Shown piece after piece: positions 63,740 through 64,000 of a stretch of DNA of 64,000 bases. The position numbers and the translations under genes were made by a program. Source of the DNA: Membranipora membranacea (lineage: Eukaryota > Bryozoa > Gymnolaemata > Cheilostomatida > Membraniporidae); the NCBI GenBank assembly GCA_914767715.1, contig OU612066.1, positions 12,283,001 to 12,347,000 on the forward strand, given 5' to 3'. Each line of letters starts with the position of its first letter. Position 1 is the first letter of the stretch. The notes beneath the pieces are model-generated. The model had not been told where the DNA came from. It searched no databases and worked only from the letters and a program-made list of their open reading frames with translations.

Positions 63740-64000
63740 CTGTTAATGAGACAAAACTTGATTATGGCTAATTGTGCTCTGTTTATCTAAATAGTTGAAA
63801 GACTAGACTTTTTGTTTACTGTAAGATTTCTTGTTAAAAATTGTGCTTTATTGAAGAAAACATCAGATTTATACAATAGTATGAGTGGGCCCTTACTCTC
63901 CTGGTGAAGCGGGCATGAAGCTGGAAATTTATGCATCTGACATTTGAGCAGCAAGGTTCAGGCTATGTGTGACTACCACAACTGCTAAAAACTGCTTTTG

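Overview
This window is animal nuclear DNA. It is AT-rich and intron-dense, with GT-AG spliced exons of about 50-250 bp, metazoan cadherin repeats, a eukaryotic tRNA, tRNA-derived SINE-like sequences and many short inverted-repeat transposons. The pair of short-chain-collagen (spongin C4-type) genes would fit a sponge, but cnidarians and other invertebrates also carry this domain, so the phylum is left open.

Left edge (1-4.3 kb): the 3' end of an unrecognised Ser/Glu/Lys-rich protein gene on the + strand, a broken or mis-spliced reading frame, and a short frame with one TPR-like motif.

Main feature (4.3 kb to beyond the right edge, - strand): one giant cadherin gene. Sixty-two coding exons can be joined with consistent phases (9,879 nt, about 3,292 residues, no internal stop). 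They encode roughly 27 extracellular cadherin (EC) repeats, a membrane-adjacent domain resembling that of cadherin-23/protocadherin-15, one transmembrane helix and a short cytoplasmic tail of about 90 residues. The tail is acidic and then Met/Asn-rich, with no recognisable catenin-binding site. The 5' end lies outside the window.

Nested genes: the intron at 16.7-24.2 kb holds two tandem, opposite-strand genes for 360-residue type II membrane proteins (N-terminal TM, coiled coil, eight Gly-X-Y triplets, Cys-rich C4 domain), made by a 3.4 kb segmental duplication. The intron at 36.7-44.5 kb holds two tiny two-exon genes on the same strand as the cadherin. Each has a TATA box about 85-90 bp before its ATG, a signal-peptide exon, and a second exon ending in a hydrophobic, GPI-signal-like tail. 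An intact tRNA-Gly(UCC) gene lies antisense in another intron.

Repeats: the introns carry several unrelated inverted-repeat elements. These include a 2.4 kb foldback element with about 400 bp arms, a TTAA-flanked MITE, small palindromes, one of which sits in the promoter of only one collagen copy, a 0.6 kb (AAGGC)n satellite and tRNA-derived SINE-like units.
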